A stretch of DNA of 64,000 nt from Desulfovibrio piger ATCC 29098 (GCF_000156375.1 NZ_DS996353.1:57187-121186), one strand, 5' to 3'; shown: positions 26,826 through 35,078, counted from the first letter of the stretch. Numbers and translations are program-made. Notes: a model not told the origin generated them from the letters alone.

Positions 26826-27569
26826 ATGGAGGGGCTCTGGCTGCTGCGTCACGGTTCTTTGCTGCCCAACCCGGAGCGGCGCTTTGTGGGCGCGCGCGAC
26901 ATCGCCCTGACCGAGGCGGGACGGGGACAGATACGGCAGGCCGCCCGGGCCCTGCTGGCGGAATGCGATGCGGCAAACGGGCTGCCGCCCTCTGCTGCCG
27001 CAGCCACCGGGCAGGGCAGACATGCGCAAACGGCGGTTGCAGAGGCAGCGGAGAGAGGGGCGTTACGAGAAGGGAGGACCGGCCAGTATGGCCCCTGTGT
27101 GCCGCAACACATCATCTGTTCGGATCTGGGCCGCTGCCGGGAAAGTGCGCGGCTGGTGCAGGACGTCTTTCGTGCCCGGGGCCATGCCGTAGATGTTTTT
27201 CCCGATGCGGGACTGCGCGAGATCTCGCTGGGGTTGTGGGAGGGCCTGACCATAGCCGAAGTGGAAGCCCGCTGGCCGGGCAGCCATGCGGCCAGGGGGA
27301 CTGACATGGCGGGCTTCGTGCCGCCGCAGGGAGAGAGCTTTGCCGCAGTGCAGGCGCGCGCCATGGCTTGTGTGGAACGCTGGCAGGCCCGTTATCCCGG
27401 AGAATGTTTGCTGCTGGTCAGCCATGCGGGCGTGCTGCGTACCCTGCTGTGCCACTGGCTGGCCCTGCCGCTGGCCGAGGTGATGCGCGTCCCCCAGCAC
27501 TATGCCTGCCGTATCTGGCTGCCGGGAAAGGAATTTTTGGGGGAAGAGACTTCCTTCAGCTGGCGCTGA
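26826..27569 (+). CDS. Histidine phosphatase superfamily protein (CobC/GpmB-like)
   Basis: 247 residues from ATG 26826, one base after the previous stop. LLRHGSLLPNPERRFVGARD carries the phospho-acceptor His9. SDLGRCRESA, the E..LGLWEGL region and VSHAGVLRTLL supply the remaining pocket residues including the second catalytic His. An insert of roughly 45 residues (about 47-93, rich in Ala, Gly and Gln) separates the first motif from the rest, longer than in typical alpha-ribazole phosphatases. It ends the operon that follows mop, so it probably dephosphorylates an intermediate made by its neighbours. The substrate is inferred only from context. Confidence 0.85.
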   Translation: MEGLWLLRHGSLLPNPERRFVGARDIALTEAGRGQIRQAARALLAECDAANGLPPSAAAATGQGRHAQTAVAEAAERGALREGRTGQYGPCVPQHIICSDLGRCRESARLVQDVFRARGHAVDVFPDAGLREISLGLWEGLTIAEVEARWPGSHAARGTDMAGFVPPQGESFAAVQARAMACVERWQARYPGECLLLVSHAGVLRTLLCHWLALPLAEVMRVPQHYACRIWLPGKEFLGEETSFSWR

Positions 27570-27920
27570 AAGCGTGCGTCCCCCACCCGTCTTTCCCAGG
27601 GCTCTTCGCTCGGGAGGATGACAGAACAAGGCGTATGCAGACCTGCGCCCGTCCCTGTGGGCTCTTGGTAAAAGAGTTGTGAGGTGGGCTGCCGGATATG
27701 GGCGCCTGGCAGGGAAATTTTCACAAGACGTTGTTTGGCTGCGCTGATGCCGCTGTCAGGTGGAGACGCTCTGGATGGCGGAGCGTAGGGGAAGACGTTT
27801 GAAGGAAAAGAGCTTTGCGTCTGCGCAACAGGAGGACGCCACAGGGCAAGCCTGTGACGCTGTCCCATGACAGGGGCGCAGAGCGGTGGGGCCTCCTGCC
27901 GGAAGCCCCGGCCGTCGTTC
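27570..27920. other. Intergenic region between convergent phosphatase and tunR genes
   Basis: These 351 bases have no convincing gene. A GGGGC/GCCCC hairpin near 27890-27910 could help end transcripts from either side but lacks a T run. Composition is slightly less GC-rich than the flanks, and I see no repeats or att-like sites. Confidence 0.4.
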
Positions 27921-29027
27921 CTAATCCAGGGTCAGGATGACGGACAGGGCCTTGAAGATGACCCAAACGCTGCTGCCCACCGGCGGGATGGGGCTTTCAC
28001 CGCGCACATGCAGAGCGCAGGCCTGGCTGCCGTCAGGCAGGTTGACCAGGATCTCGGCCAGCATCTCGTCCTGGCGCACACGTTCCACCGTGCCCCGGAA
28101 GCAGTTGCGTGTGGCCACGGGGGGCTTGTCCTGGCCCTGGTCGGGCTCGATGATGATCCAGGGGGCCTTGATGCTGGCGGTGACCAGCATGTCCTTGGAA
28201 AGCCCTAGGCTCTTGCAGCTCTCGTCCGTGATCATGGCCGTGACGCGCAGGCCGCCCGCCGTGCACAGGACCACGGTGACGATGATGCCCGAGGCCCGCA
28301 GCTGTTCGATGCGGCCATGGAAGACGTTTCGGGCGCTGGTGCGCAGGCCGCTGGTACGCTGGACATGCTCACGCAGCAGGGTCTGCGCGGCCTTGAGGTT
28401 GTAGCGGATGCTGCCGGACTGCTGGCGCCGGTTGCGCCCGGCGAACATGTCGGCCACAGGGGCGGGCAGGCCTTGGCGGACAAGCTCGAGGATGCGGCTC
28501 TGGCGCAGGCTGCGGGCGCTGAGCAGGCCCGCGGGCAGGCCACAGGCGTTGCCGCACTGCTGCAGGCTGCGGCGCACATAGCTGGCATCGCAGTGGAGCA
28601 GGGCGCCGCTGGGCGTGAACAGGGCGGGGTCTTCCATCATCTGGCGCAGGCGGCGGCAATGGGTGGCGGGCAGGGGGACCTGCCGGGCATGTTCCCCCTG
28701 GATGTGGATGAGCCCGGCGCCCCAGTCCATGTGCCCCAGTTCCAGGGCAAGGGCTTCCACCAGGCGCAGGCCGCCATAGCGCAAGAGCATGAAGATGCAC
28801 CACAAGCGGGCATGGGCCCGGCGTGCCCGCATGCTGGTCGATTCGGCGTACTGTTGCCAGTACCAGGATTCGGCGGCCAGCAATTCCTGGTCGCTCAGGC
28901 CTTTTTCGTCACGCAGCAGGCTGGCGTTGTCCTGGCGCATGAGCTTCTGTTGCAGCCATTTCCTGTCTTCCGTCTCCAGACTGTGCAGTAAAGTACTAAG
29001 TTTTTCACGTTTTTGCGTGGAAACCAT
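27921..29027 (-). CDS. tunR: TunR tungstate/molybdate-responsive transcription factor
   Basis: 368 residues. Residues about 50-225 resemble the catalytic domain of XerC/D tyrosine recombinases (FMLLRYGGLRLVEALALEL, with arm Arg88). The box II region reads SARSLRQSRI where active enzymes have HxLRH, so catalytic histidines are missing and it cannot be an active integrase. Residues about 231-296 and 305-367 are two MopI/TOBE oxyanion-binding domains (ARNVFHGRIEQLRASGIIV; ATRNCFRGTVERVR). This is the TunR architecture described for sulfate reducers, where TunR activates modABC and tungstate relieves activation. It is divergent from modA, with a palindrome between them. Confidence 0.93.
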   Translation of the reverse strand: MVSTQKREKLSTLLHSLETEDRKWLQQKLMRQDNASLLRDEKGLSDQELLAAESWYWQQYAESTSMRARRAHARLWCIFMLLRYGGLRLVEALALELGHMDWGAGLIHIQGEHARQVPLPATHCRRLRQMMEDPALFTPSGALLHCDASYVRRSLQQCGNACGLPAGLLSARSLRQSRILELVRQGLPAPVADMFAGRNRRQQSGSIRYNLKAAQTLLREHVQRTSGLRTSARNVFHGRIEQLRASGIIVTVVLCTAGGLRVTAMITDESCKSLGLSKDMLVTASIKAPWIIIEPDQGQDKPPVATRNCFRGTVERVRQDEMLAEILVNLPDGSQACALHVRGESPIPPVGSSVWVIFKALSVILTLD

Positions 29028-29051
29028 AGAAAACCTCCCTGAAGCTTCCTT

Positions 29052-29080
29052 AAAATAACTTGTATCATAAGATGTTACAA
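29052..29080 (-). promoter_or_regulatory. Predicted tunR promoter (minus strand)
   Basis: On the minus strand, -35 TTGTAA (29080-29075) and -10 TATTTT (29057-29052) are separated by 17 bases. The TunR palindrome covers the spacer and the -35, which predicts autorepression. Confidence 0.55.
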
Positions 29081-29083
29081 GTT
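29057..29083. promoter_or_regulatory. Predicted TunR operator
   Basis: A perfect inverted repeat AACTTGTA-N11-TACAAGTT (29057-29064 and 29076-29083), 27 bp overall, sits in the tunR-modA gap. The size agrees with the roughly 30-bp motif described for TunR. It overlaps both divergent promoters. Confidence 0.75.
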
Positions 29084-29102
29084 GTCGCGCTTTTCGTATA
29101 AT
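29075..29102 (+). promoter_or_regulatory. Predicted modA promoter
   Basis: A perfect -10 TATAAT (29097-29102) lies 16 bases after TTACAA (29075-29080), a fair -35 that is inside the right arm of the TunR palindrome. The same hexamer, read on the other strand, is the tunR -35. Confidence 0.65.
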
Positions 29103-29180
29103 CCGTGCCTGCCTTGCCCTGCTCCTGAAGGCGCGTAAAGTGCATCATGACAAGAACATAAAAAAGCCAAGGAGGCTTGT

Positions 29181-29963
29181 ATGTTGTTTGAACGAGTGCT
29201 TTCCGCCTGTACCAAAAGCGTGTCCCTGGCCGTGGCCGCCCTTGTCCTGGCCCTCAGCTGCGGGCAGGCCGTGACGGTGTCCGCCGGGGAGATGACCGTT
29301 TCCGCGGCGGCCAGCCTGACCAATGCCTTTGCGGAACTCAAGACCGCGTTTGAAAAGTCCCATCAGGGCCTGACCGTGCACACCAATTTTGCCGCCTCCA
29401 ACCCGCTGCTCAAGCAGATGCAGGAAGGGGCGCCGGTGGACGTGTTCGCTTCCGCCGACCAGGAGACCATGGACAAGGCCCAGAAAGCCCAGCTCATCAA
29501 GCCTGAAAGCCGCAAGAATTTCGTCAGCAACACTGTCGTCCTCATCGTGCCCGCCCAGGGCAAGAAGTTCGGCAGCCTTGCCGAACTCAAAAAGGCCCAG
29601 CGCATCGCCGTGGGTTCGCCCGAAAGCGTGCCGGTGGGCCGGTATACGCGTGATGCCCTGAAGAACGCCGGACTCTGGGAGACCCTCCAGCCCTCCTTCA
29701 TCTACGGCAACAGTGTGCGGCAGGTCCTGGATTACGTGGCCCGTGGTGAAGTCGATGCCGGCATCGTCTACGCCACCGATGCCAAGCAGCGCGCCGACAA
29801 GGTCGATGTCTGCCTGACGCTCACGGGCCACAAGCCTGTCACCTATCCCATTGCCGTAGCCACCACCGGCAGCAATGCTGCCATGGGCCAGGCTTTCGTG
29901 GACTTCGCCCTTTCCCCCGAAGGACAGGCGATCCTGGCCCGTTACGGCTTCTCCAAGCCGTAG
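29181..29963 (+). CDS. modA: Molybdate/tungstate ABC transporter, periplasmic binding protein
   Basis: 260 residues with an N-terminal signal peptide (VSLAVAALVLALSCGQAVTV, cleavage near residue 35). The mature start TVSAAASLTNAFAELKTAFE and the DVFASADQETMDKA segment are ModA hallmarks; the serine and the later Tyr-Gly region form the oxyanion pocket. AAGGAGG precedes the ATG. It is the first gene of modABC and under the predicted TunR-controlled promoter. A 199-base gap with a hairpin separates it from modB. Confidence 0.95.
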   Translation: MLFERVLSACTKSVSLAVAALVLALSCGQAVTVSAGEMTVSAAASLTNAFAELKTAFEKSHQGLTVHTNFAASNPLLKQMQEGAPVDVFASADQETMDKAQKAQLIKPESRKNFVSNTVVLIVPAQGKKFGSLAELKKAQRIAVGSPESVPVGRYTRDALKNAGLWETLQPSFIYGNSVRQVLDYVARGEVDAGIVYATDAKQRADKVDVCLTLTGHKPVTYPIAVATTGSNAAMGQAFVDFALSPEGQAILARYGFSKP

Positions 29964-30009
29964 ATTCTGATGGCGGCGTTGCGGGCGCTGCCGTCCTGTT
30001 CACACCGGG

Positions 30010-30041
30010 CCCGGACATGTCCCGACTCCTGCATGTCCGGG
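30010..30041 (+). promoter_or_regulatory. Hairpin between modA and modB
   Basis: CCCGGACATG (30010-30019) and CATGTCCGGG (30032-30041) form a perfect 10-bp stem without a T run. It may protect the modA message or attenuate modBC. No second AACTTGTA-type TunR palindrome is visible in this gap, although D. vulgaris is reported to have separate TunR control of modA and modBC. Confidence 0.6.
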
Positions 30042-30162
30042 TCCGGCATGTTGCGCTGCATGCCTCCGGTCCGGTAATACCGCCTGTGGCCGGAGCGCGG
30101 ATTGCTTCTCCCTGCCGGCGGCCGGGCCTGCCCCTTCGCCGGTATCGTTGTCCGGATACCGC

Positions 30163-30852
30163 ATGGAATACCTTGTCCCTACCGATCTTGCCCGACCGCT
30201 CCTGCTCTCGCTGCGGGTGGCGGGCATCGCGACCGCGCTTTCCTTTCTGGCCGCGCTTTTCGTGGCCTGGCGTCTGGCCCGTCGCCGCGGCCCCCTGCCG
30301 GCCCTGCTGGATGCCCTGTGCACGCTTCCCCTCGTTCTGCCGCCCACGGTGCTGGGCTATTACCTGATCCTCGTCGTGGGCCGTAACGGTCTGCTGGGCC
30401 CGGCGTTTCGGGATCTTGGCCTGCAGCTCATCTTTTCCTGGCAGGGGGCGGTGGTGGCCGCCACCGTGGTGGTCTTTCCGCTGCTCTACAAATCCGCACG
30501 CGCGGCCCTGGAACAGGTGGACCCGCATCTGGAGAACGCCGCGCGCACTCTGGGGGCCTCGGAGCTGCGCATCCTGCTGACCGTTTCCCTGCCGCTGGCC
30601 TGGAAGGGCATCTTTGCCGGGCTCATGCTGGCCTTCGCCCGCGGTATGGGCGAATTCGGCGCAACCCTGATGGTGGCGGGCAACATCCCCGGCAAGACGC
30701 AGACCCTGGCCCTGGCCATCTACGATGCCTTCCAGGCGGGCAACGACGCCCTGGCGACCCTGCTGGTGCTGGTGACGTCCGGGCTGTGCGTGACCCTGCT
30801 CATGGCCGCCGAAGTGCTGGTCAAATACAAAAGAAGGCGGCGCAGCGCATGA
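30163..30852 (+). CDS. modB: Molybdate ABC transporter permease
   Basis: 229 residues from ATG 30163; a TTG at 30148 would add five residues, and neither has a clear Shine-Dalgarno. About five membrane segments are visible. LPLVLPPTVLGYYLILVVGR and the EAA-loop region ENAARTLGASELRILLTVSL, then ARGMGEFGATLMVAGNIPGK, are standard for ModB. Its stop overlaps the modC start (ATGA). Confidence 0.94.
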   Translation: MEYLVPTDLARPLLLSLRVAGIATALSFLAALFVAWRLARRRGPLPALLDALCTLPLVLPPTVLGYYLILVVGRNGLLGPAFRDLGLQLIFSWQGAVVAATVVVFPLLYKSARAALEQVDPHLENAARTLGASELRILLTVSLPLAWKGIFAGLMLAFARGMGEFGATLMVAGNIPGKTQTLALAIYDAFQAGNDALATLLVLVTSGLCVTLLMAAEVLVKYKRRRRSA

Positions 30853-31628
30853 TCTTTCTGGATATAAAAAAATCGTTCGATGATCCCGGCAGGGAAGCGC
30901 CCTTCCATCTGGGCATCCATCTGGAAATGCCGGAGGACAGCCGTACCCTCGTCCTGTTCGGCGCGTCCGGTTCGGGCAAGACCCTGACCCTGCATTGCCT
31001 TGCCGGTCTGGTCCGGCCCGATGCCGGCCGCATCGTAGTGGACGGGAACGTCCTCTATGACAGCGAGCAGGGCATCTGTGTGCCTGCCCGGCGGCGGCGC
31101 ATCGGCTACATGTTCCAGGATTACGCCCTGTTCCCGCATCTGAGCGTGCTGCACAACGTGGCCTATGCCGGCACGGGCCTGCTGCCCTGGCGCCTGAACA
31201 GGGAGCAGCACGCCTGGGCCATGGACCTGCTGGAGCGTCTGGGCATCGCTCATCTGGCCCGCCTGTATCCCGGCAATCTATCCGGCGGGCAGAAGCAGCG
31301 TGTGGCGCTGGCGCGGGCCCTGGGGACACGTCCGTCGCTCCTTTTGCTGGACGAGCCCTTTTCCGCGCTCGACCCCCTGTTGCGCGAGCGCCTGCGCGGC
31401 GAGATCCAGGAGATCCTTGCCGCATTCGCCATCCCCGCCGTCATTATCAGCCATGACCCGGAAGATGTGGATGCCTTTGCCGGGACCCTGGTCACCTATC
31501 ACCGGGGACGGGCCCGCATGATAGCGGATTATGCTTCCCTGCGCCGGGGGTATGCATCGGCGGGCGACTGCCTGCGCCATCTACAACAGGAGATGCAGGC
31601 GGAGAGCGCCCGGGCCGCAGGGCAGTAG
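30849..31628 (+). CDS. modC: Molybdate ABC transporter ATPase, short form without TOBE domain
   Basis: 259 residues from ATG 30849, overlapping the modB stop by 4 bases; the frame is open further upstream within modB but that is not real. Walker A GASGSGKT is at residues 38-45, the signature LSGGQKQR, and Walker B LLLLDEPFSALDP. E. coli ModC is about 350 residues and ends with a regulatory TOBE domain; here the chain stops after the ATPase core, leaving oxyanion sensing to TunR. A terminator follows at 31765. Confidence 0.94.
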   Translation: MIFLDIKKSFDDPGREAPFHLGIHLEMPEDSRTLVLFGASGSGKTLTLHCLAGLVRPDAGRIVVDGNVLYDSEQGICVPARRRRIGYMFQDYALFPHLSVLHNVAYAGTGLLPWRLNREQHAWAMDLLERLGIAHLARLYPGNLSGGQKQRVALARALGTRPSLLLLDEPFSALDPLLRERLRGEIQEILAAFAIPAVIISHDPEDVDAFAGTLVTYHRGRARMIADYASLRRGYASAGDCLRHLQQEMQAESARAAGQ

Positions 31629-31970
31629 CCCGGACCGGGGCCGTCTTCCCGGACGGCAGGACGCCTGTGCGTCATGCCGCCAGGGGACTTTGCTGTCCGG
31701 CAGGCGCATGCCCGCATGTGGATCTTTGTTTGCCGTCATCCCTTAAGGGATAGGCCCTTGTCGGAAAGCCTCCTTCGGGAGGCTTTTTTGTTGCAGTCCT
31801 GCACCCGGAGAGAGGCGGAAGGATGCATCGCTGCGCCACGGGAAGAAGAGATGGAAAAATTTCTCCAATCCTGTCGCATGGTTTTGCAGAAGGTACGGAT
31901 TTTGCTTGTCATTTATGAAAGATTTCTTTTGAATAGCCGTGGCGTCAGCTCGTGGCGCCAGGGGGAAAAG
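31629..31970 (+). other. Intergenic region between modC and the EamA gene
   Basis: This 342-base stretch holds the modABC terminator at 31765-31789. After it comes a moderately AT-rich 180 bases that must contain the promoter of the EamA-DUF4037 genes; TTTTGCTTGTCATTTATGAA near 31900 is suggestive but not convincing. The open frame through this region is interrupted by the terminator, so I do not accept the longer EamA start. Confidence 0.5.
31765..31789 (+). terminator. Intrinsic terminator of modABC
   Basis: AAAGCCTCC (31765-31773), TTCG tetraloop, GGAGGCTTT and more Ts (31778-31789). Confidence 0.92.
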
Positions 31971-32948
31971 ATGACGGATTCGGAACGATCCATACCGGGT
32001 ACGGGGCCCGCAGCACGCCGCGTCTGGCAGAAAGGCCTGCCGCTGGCACTCCTGACGTTGCTGTGCATGACCCTTTTTGCCCTCAACTCCATCCTGTGCC
32101 GTCTTGCCATGCTGCATCACGGCATGGATCCGGTCAGTTATACGGCCATCCGCATGACGTCCGGCGCCCTGATGCTTTTTGTCCTGCACAGGTGGCGCCA
32201 GCGGCGTCACGGACAGGTGCCGGACTGGCGGGGGCAGGGCAGCTGGGGCGCGGCGCTGGCGCTGTTCACTTATATGCTGGCGTTCTCCGTCGCCTATGTG
32301 AGCATGCCCACCGCGGCCGGGGCCCTGGTCATCGCCGTGGCCGTGCAGACCAGCATGATCGGCTACGGCATCCACGCGGGACAGCGGCCCAATCTGGGGC
32401 AGACGCTGGGGATAGGCATGGCCATGGCCGGGCTCGTGGTCCTGCTGCTGCCCGGTCTGGAAGCGCCGCCGCTGCCGGCGGCCTGTGTGATGTTCGTGTC
32501 CGGTTCCGCCTGGGGGGCCTACAGCCTGTGCGGCCGCAAATTCCGCCATGCGGCGGAGGCCACCACCGACAATTTCATCCGCTGCGTCCCCCTGGTCCTG
32601 GTGCTGATGCTGGCCCTATGGTGGCGGCTTTCCCTGCCGCCGCAAGGGGTGGTGCTGGCCCTGTGCGCCGGGGCCCTGGCCTCCGCCCTGGGCTATATCC
32701 TCTGGTATGCACTGGTGCCCTGTTACAGTATCGCTGCCGCTGCCGCCGCCCAGCTGAGCGTGCCCGTCATCACGGCCCTGGGGGCGGTGGTCTTCGTGGG
32801 CGAGCCCATCACCCTGCGTCTTGTGCTGTGTTCGGCCGCCATCCTCGGCGGTATCTTCATCGTGGCCTTGTGGGGGCAGCGGCATGCTGTGCCCCGGCCT
32901 GACGGCAAGGGATGCGGACAGTCGGCGGATACCGCCTCAAGGAGATGA
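31971..32948 (+). CDS. EamA/DMT-family membrane transporter
   Basis: 325 residues from ATG 31971, preceded by AGGGGGAAAAG; upstream in-frame codons run through a terminator and are rejected. About ten hydrophobic segments form two EamA repeats, the first starting at LALLTLLCMTLFALNSILCR and the second near PAACVMFVSGSAWGAYSLCG. Members export amino acids, nucleobases or other metabolites; the substrate is unknown. The stop overlaps the start region of the next gene, so the two are coupled. Confidence 0.88.
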   Translation: MTDSERSIPGTGPAARRVWQKGLPLALLTLLCMTLFALNSILCRLAMLHHGMDPVSYTAIRMTSGALMLFVLHRWRQRRHGQVPDWRGQGSWGAALALFTYMLAFSVAYVSMPTAAGALVIAVAVQTSMIGYGIHAGQRPNLGQTLGIGMAMAGLVVLLLPGLEAPPLPAACVMFVSGSAWGAYSLCGRKFRHAAEATTDNFIRCVPLVLVLMLALWWRLSLPPQGVVLALCAGALASALGYILWYALVPCYSIAAAAAAQLSVPVITALGAVVFVGEPITLRLVLCSAAILGGIFIVALWGQRHAVPRPDGKGCGQSADTASRR

Positions 32949-32950
32949 TC

Positions 32951-33892
32951 ATGATGCAAGGACTGGAACTTTCCCGGCGCTATTTCGAGGCCTGTCTGCC
33001 CCTGTTGCAGGAGCAGGCGGGCGATATCCTGCCCCTGTGCGCCGTGGGGCTGGCAGGGGAGGGCTCGGAATGTCTGGGCTTTGACGATGCCACGTCACGG
33101 GATCACGACTGGGGGCCTGGCTTCTGCATCTGGCTTTCACGGGAAGACCTGGCCCGGCACGGGCAGCGGCTGGAAGACGTCCTGCGCCTGCTGCCCGGGA
33201 CCTTCGAGGGCTTTCCCTGCCGCATGGCACCGGAACGGCGCATGGGACGGACAGGGCCCCTGGCCATGGAGGCTTTTTATGCCCGCTTCACCGGCCGCGA
33301 TACGCCGCCGTCCGACTGGCGTCACTGGCTGGGCATGCAGGAGTGGGGTCTGGCCACCTGCACCAATGGCGAGGTCTTTTTCGACGGGTCCGGTCGTTTC
33401 AGTGCCTGGCGTACGACCCTGCTGGACTATTTTCCCCGGGACCTGCACCTGAAAAAAATGGCCACGCGCTGCATGCAGATGGCGCAGGCCGGTCAGTACA
33501 ACCTGCCGCGCTGCCTTGAGCGCGGGGACAGTATCGGCGCCATGCTGGCCCTGGGGCGCTTCAGCGAGGCGGCCCTTTCCCTGGCCTGTCTGCTGAACCG
33601 GCGCTACCTGCCGTTCTACAAATGGGCCTGGCGCACCGTGCAGGGCCTGCCGCGGCTGGGTGCCGACATGTGTGCGGCCCTGCAAGAGGCCGCAGCGGCT
33701 CCCTTGACGACCGAGGCCGGAGGACAGAAAGCCGTGGCGGCCGTGGAAGACATCTGTGCCCTTGTGGCCGAAGAGCTGCGGCGTCAGGGGCTGAGCGACG
33801 AGCAGGACAGCTGGCTGTGGCTGCACGGGCCGATAGTGATGCGGCAGGTGCGCACGGTGGAGATCCTGCGCATGGATCTGCTGCGGGATTGA
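32951..33892 (+). CDS. DUF4037 nucleotidyltransferase-like protein
   Basis: 313 residues from ATG 32951, 6 bases after AAGGAG; in-frame ATGs at 32945 and 32954 are alternatives. Residues 38-57 (GSECLGFDDATSRDHDWGPG) look like a nucleotidyltransferase-fold acidic motif, with paired Asp and a conserved DHDWG. A DUF4037 core follows (HLKKMATRCMQMAQAGQYNL). No substrate is known; related folds transfer nucleotides to antibiotics or proteins. It is coupled to the EamA gene, and a TPR gene follows about 100 bases later. Confidence 0.78.
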   Translation: MMQGLELSRRYFEACLPLLQEQAGDILPLCAVGLAGEGSECLGFDDATSRDHDWGPGFCIWLSREDLARHGQRLEDVLRLLPGTFEGFPCRMAPERRMGRTGPLAMEAFYARFTGRDTPPSDWRHWLGMQEWGLATCTNGEVFFDGSGRFSAWRTTLLDYFPRDLHLKKMATRCMQMAQAGQYNLPRCLERGDSIGAMLALGRFSEAALSLACLLNRRYLPFYKWAWRTVQGLPRLGADMCAALQEAAAAPLTTEAGGQKAVAAVEDICALVAEELRRQGLSDEQDSWLWLHGPIVMRQVRTVEILRMDLLRD

Positions 33893-33998
33893 CGGGCAGA
33901 CGGTTGCGACCGGCTGCCCGTTTTGGCAACATGGGGCCAGCATGGCCGGACGTCTGCGCACACAGCCCGGCAGAAGAGATATTTTCAGGAGTGCAAAC

Positions 33999-34844
33999 AT
34001 GGATGCGAAAAGCTGGATCCAGGAGATCCGTGCCGCTGGCAAGCTGATGGCTGCCGGTGACCTTGCCGGTGCCGAGAGCCGGTATCGTCAATTGCTGGAC
34101 AAGGGGACGGACAATCCCCTGCATAAGGCTCTGGCCCTGGACGGGCTGGGGCGTGCGGTCTTCGAGCAGGGCCGCCAGGACGAAGCCATCGAGGCCATCG
34201 AGGCGGCCGTGAGCCTGCTGCGTGAGCGGCAGGGCGTGCAGGATCCCGCCACGTGCGGTGCTCTGCAGAACCTGGGGCGCCTGTACCTTGCTGCCGGACA
34301 GGTGGAAAAGAGCATCGCCGTGAGCCGCGAAGCCGTGGACGGCCTGAGTGCCGCCTTTGGGGAAGATCATCCTCTGGTGGCCGGGGCCATGCTGCGTCTT
34401 TCGGCCTGCCTGTACATGCAACGGGATCTGGACGGGGCCGAGGCGCTGCTGCTCAAGGCCCGGGACGTGTTCGAGAAGCAGAGCGGCGACGAGTCTCGTA
34501 TGGATGTCTCCACCTGCCTGAACAATCTGGGACGCATCCACGAAGAGCGTGGTGATCTGGAACAGGGCATCGCCCTGCACCGTCAGGCCGTGGCCATCCG
34601 CAAGGAACTGCTGGGCGATCATACGGAAACGGCCTTCTCCCTGGGCAACCTGGGCGTGGCCCTGGCAACGGCTGGCCAGTGGCAGGAAGCCGTGGATACC
34701 CTGCAGGAGGCCCTGGACTGCTATGCCCGTGCCGGACATACCACCGGACCGGACATCGAAGGCTACCGCAAGAATCTTGAGATCTGCCGCCATGCCCTGA
34801 AGATGGTGGCGCCGGGGACAGCTCCCCAGGTCAGCGACGACTAG
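33999..34844 (+). CDS. Tetratricopeptide-repeat protein (kinesin-light-chain-like repeats)
   Basis: 281 residues from ATG 33999 with CAGGAG upstream. At least five TPR units of about 42 residues are visible, e.g. LQNLGRLYLAAGQVEKSIAV, CLNNLGRIHEERGDLEQGIA and SLGNLGVALATAGQWQEAVD. No signal peptide or membrane segment is seen, so it is cytoplasmic and probably a protein-protein scaffold. It may be cotranscribed with the DUF4037 gene. A bidirectional terminator follows. Confidence 0.88.
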   Translation: MDAKSWIQEIRAAGKLMAAGDLAGAESRYRQLLDKGTDNPLHKALALDGLGRAVFEQGRQDEAIEAIEAAVSLLRERQGVQDPATCGALQNLGRLYLAAGQVEKSIAVSREAVDGLSAAFGEDHPLVAGAMLRLSACLYMQRDLDGAEALLLKARDVFEKQSGDESRMDVSTCLNNLGRIHEERGDLEQGIALHRQAVAIRKELLGDHTETAFSLGNLGVALATAGQWQEAVDTLQEALDCYARAGHTTGPDIEGYRKNLEICRHALKMVAPGTAPQVSDD

Positions 34845-34877
34845 CCGGCCATATATTTTCTGCGACCGACAAAAAAT

Positions 34878-34917
34878 AAAAACGGGGAAGTGCCTCACGG
34901 CATTCCCCCGTTTTTTT
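34878..34917. terminator. Bidirectional terminator between convergent genes
   Basis: AAAACGGGGAAGTGCC (34879-34893 region) pairs with GGCATTCCCCCGTTTT and is followed by more Ts. It serves the TPR gene on the plus strand and the small membrane protein gene on the minus strand. Confidence 0.88.
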
Positions 34918-35078
34918 GTACGGGAAGGAAAGTTGCCTGCGGTAGGGCTGCTCGTTGCGCCTGGCGGCAGGATTATCTGGGCGCGGGGTCAGGTCAGCGA
35001 TCCGGAGCGCAGACAGGACACAGGCGGCTCAGGGGCCCCGGAGCCTTGATGCACCCCTGGCCGACTGGGACAGGCGCC

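Noticed and set aside
27921..29027. Phage-type integrase marking a mobile element
   Set aside because: The recombinase-like domain lacks the catalytic histidines and is fused to two TOBE domains; it is a TunR regulator next to modA, not an integrase.
31674..31970. Longer N-terminus for the EamA transporter
   Set aside because: It would run through the modABC terminator at 31765-31789 and lacks a ribosome-binding site; ATG 31971 has AGGGGG upstream.
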